From Pseudomonadota bacterium (GTDB lineage: Bacteria; Myxococcota_A; Bradymonadia; UBA4248): a stretch of 5,062 nt of DNA. The notes beneath the pieces were generated by a model that ran no database searches, was not told the DNA's origin, and saw nothing but the letters and a program-made list of their open reading frames with translations. This document shows positions 5,039 to 5,062 of this stretch, in pieces. Position 1 is the stretch's first letter, and each line of letters starts with the position of its first letter. A program made the translations under genes and the position numbers. Location of the stretch: positions 1 to 5,062 of the forward strand of contig WQTY01000200.1 of NCBI GenBank assembly GCA_009786045.1, in the 5' to 3' direction.

Positions 5039-5062
5039 GAGGGGGGAGACGCGTATCGGCCT

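Larger units (their letters stand above)
4685..5062. other. Gene-free structured region to the window edge
   Basis: No convincing coding region was found here on either strand. It contains G-rich and C-rich runs that can pair (4689-4693 with 4710-4714, or alternatively 4690-4694 with 4702-4706). After these come a dyad, two adjacent short tandem repeats, a stretch dense in small palindromes (ATCGCGAT 4844-4851, GCATATGC 4859-4866, TTCGAA 4869-4874, GTTAAC 4894-4899, ACGCGT 4941-4946), and three hairpins. No promoter, attachment site or transposase was recognised. Confidence 0.6.

Overview
The window looks like a chromosomal stretch from a Gram-negative, proteobacterium-like organism. It encodes an apparent lipoprotein and a signal-peptide-bearing outer-membrane beta-barrel, and its promoters, Shine-Dalgarno sites and intrinsic terminators are of bacterial type. 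Base composition appears moderately GC-rich by eye (not counted). A Desulfobacterota-like source is my best guess from the flavour of the MetG C-terminal domain and the lipoprotein, but the sequence does not fix the taxon.

Layout. All four genes are on the + strand. (1) Positions 2-436 are the 3' end of a methionyl-tRNA synthetase gene (metG), its C-terminal OB-fold tRNA-binding domain. (2) Positions 484-1059 encode a GNAT-family N-acetyltransferase. (3) Positions 1134-3212 encode a 692-residue predicted lipoprotein related to peptidase family M49 (dipeptidyl peptidase III). It carries a pentapeptide HEXXH zinc motif (HEACH) in place of the classical HEXXGH. (4) A 269-bp regulatory gap holds several inverted repeats, a perfect -35 box with a good -10, and a strong ribosome binding site. 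(5) Positions 3482-4543 encode a 353-residue outer-membrane beta-barrel protein of unrecognised family.

The last ~520 bp hold no convincing gene but are rich in structure. There are two excellent intrinsic terminators (4564-4591 and 4645-4684) with a perfect 10-bp hairpin between them, and an imperfect dyad around 4717-4759. Next come a hexanucleotide tandem repeat (TTGAGC, 8 copies) and, after a 2-bp spacer, a heptanucleotide tandem repeat (TAGCTAC, about 4 copies), both built around AGCT. Near the edge lie three successive hairpins, one with a 16-bp perfect stem but no U-tract.

How the genes relate. metG, the acetyltransferase and the M49-like gene are co-directional with short gaps and could be co-transcribed, though their functions are not obviously linked. 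The M49-like lipoprotein and the beta-barrel would both act in the cell envelope. The barrel gene has its own promoter and a clear terminator, so it is probably a separate transcription unit. I see no defence system, CRISPR array, transposase or complete mobile element. The least explained parts are the repeat/hairpin region downstream of the barrel gene and the HEXXH-type M49 lipoprotein.
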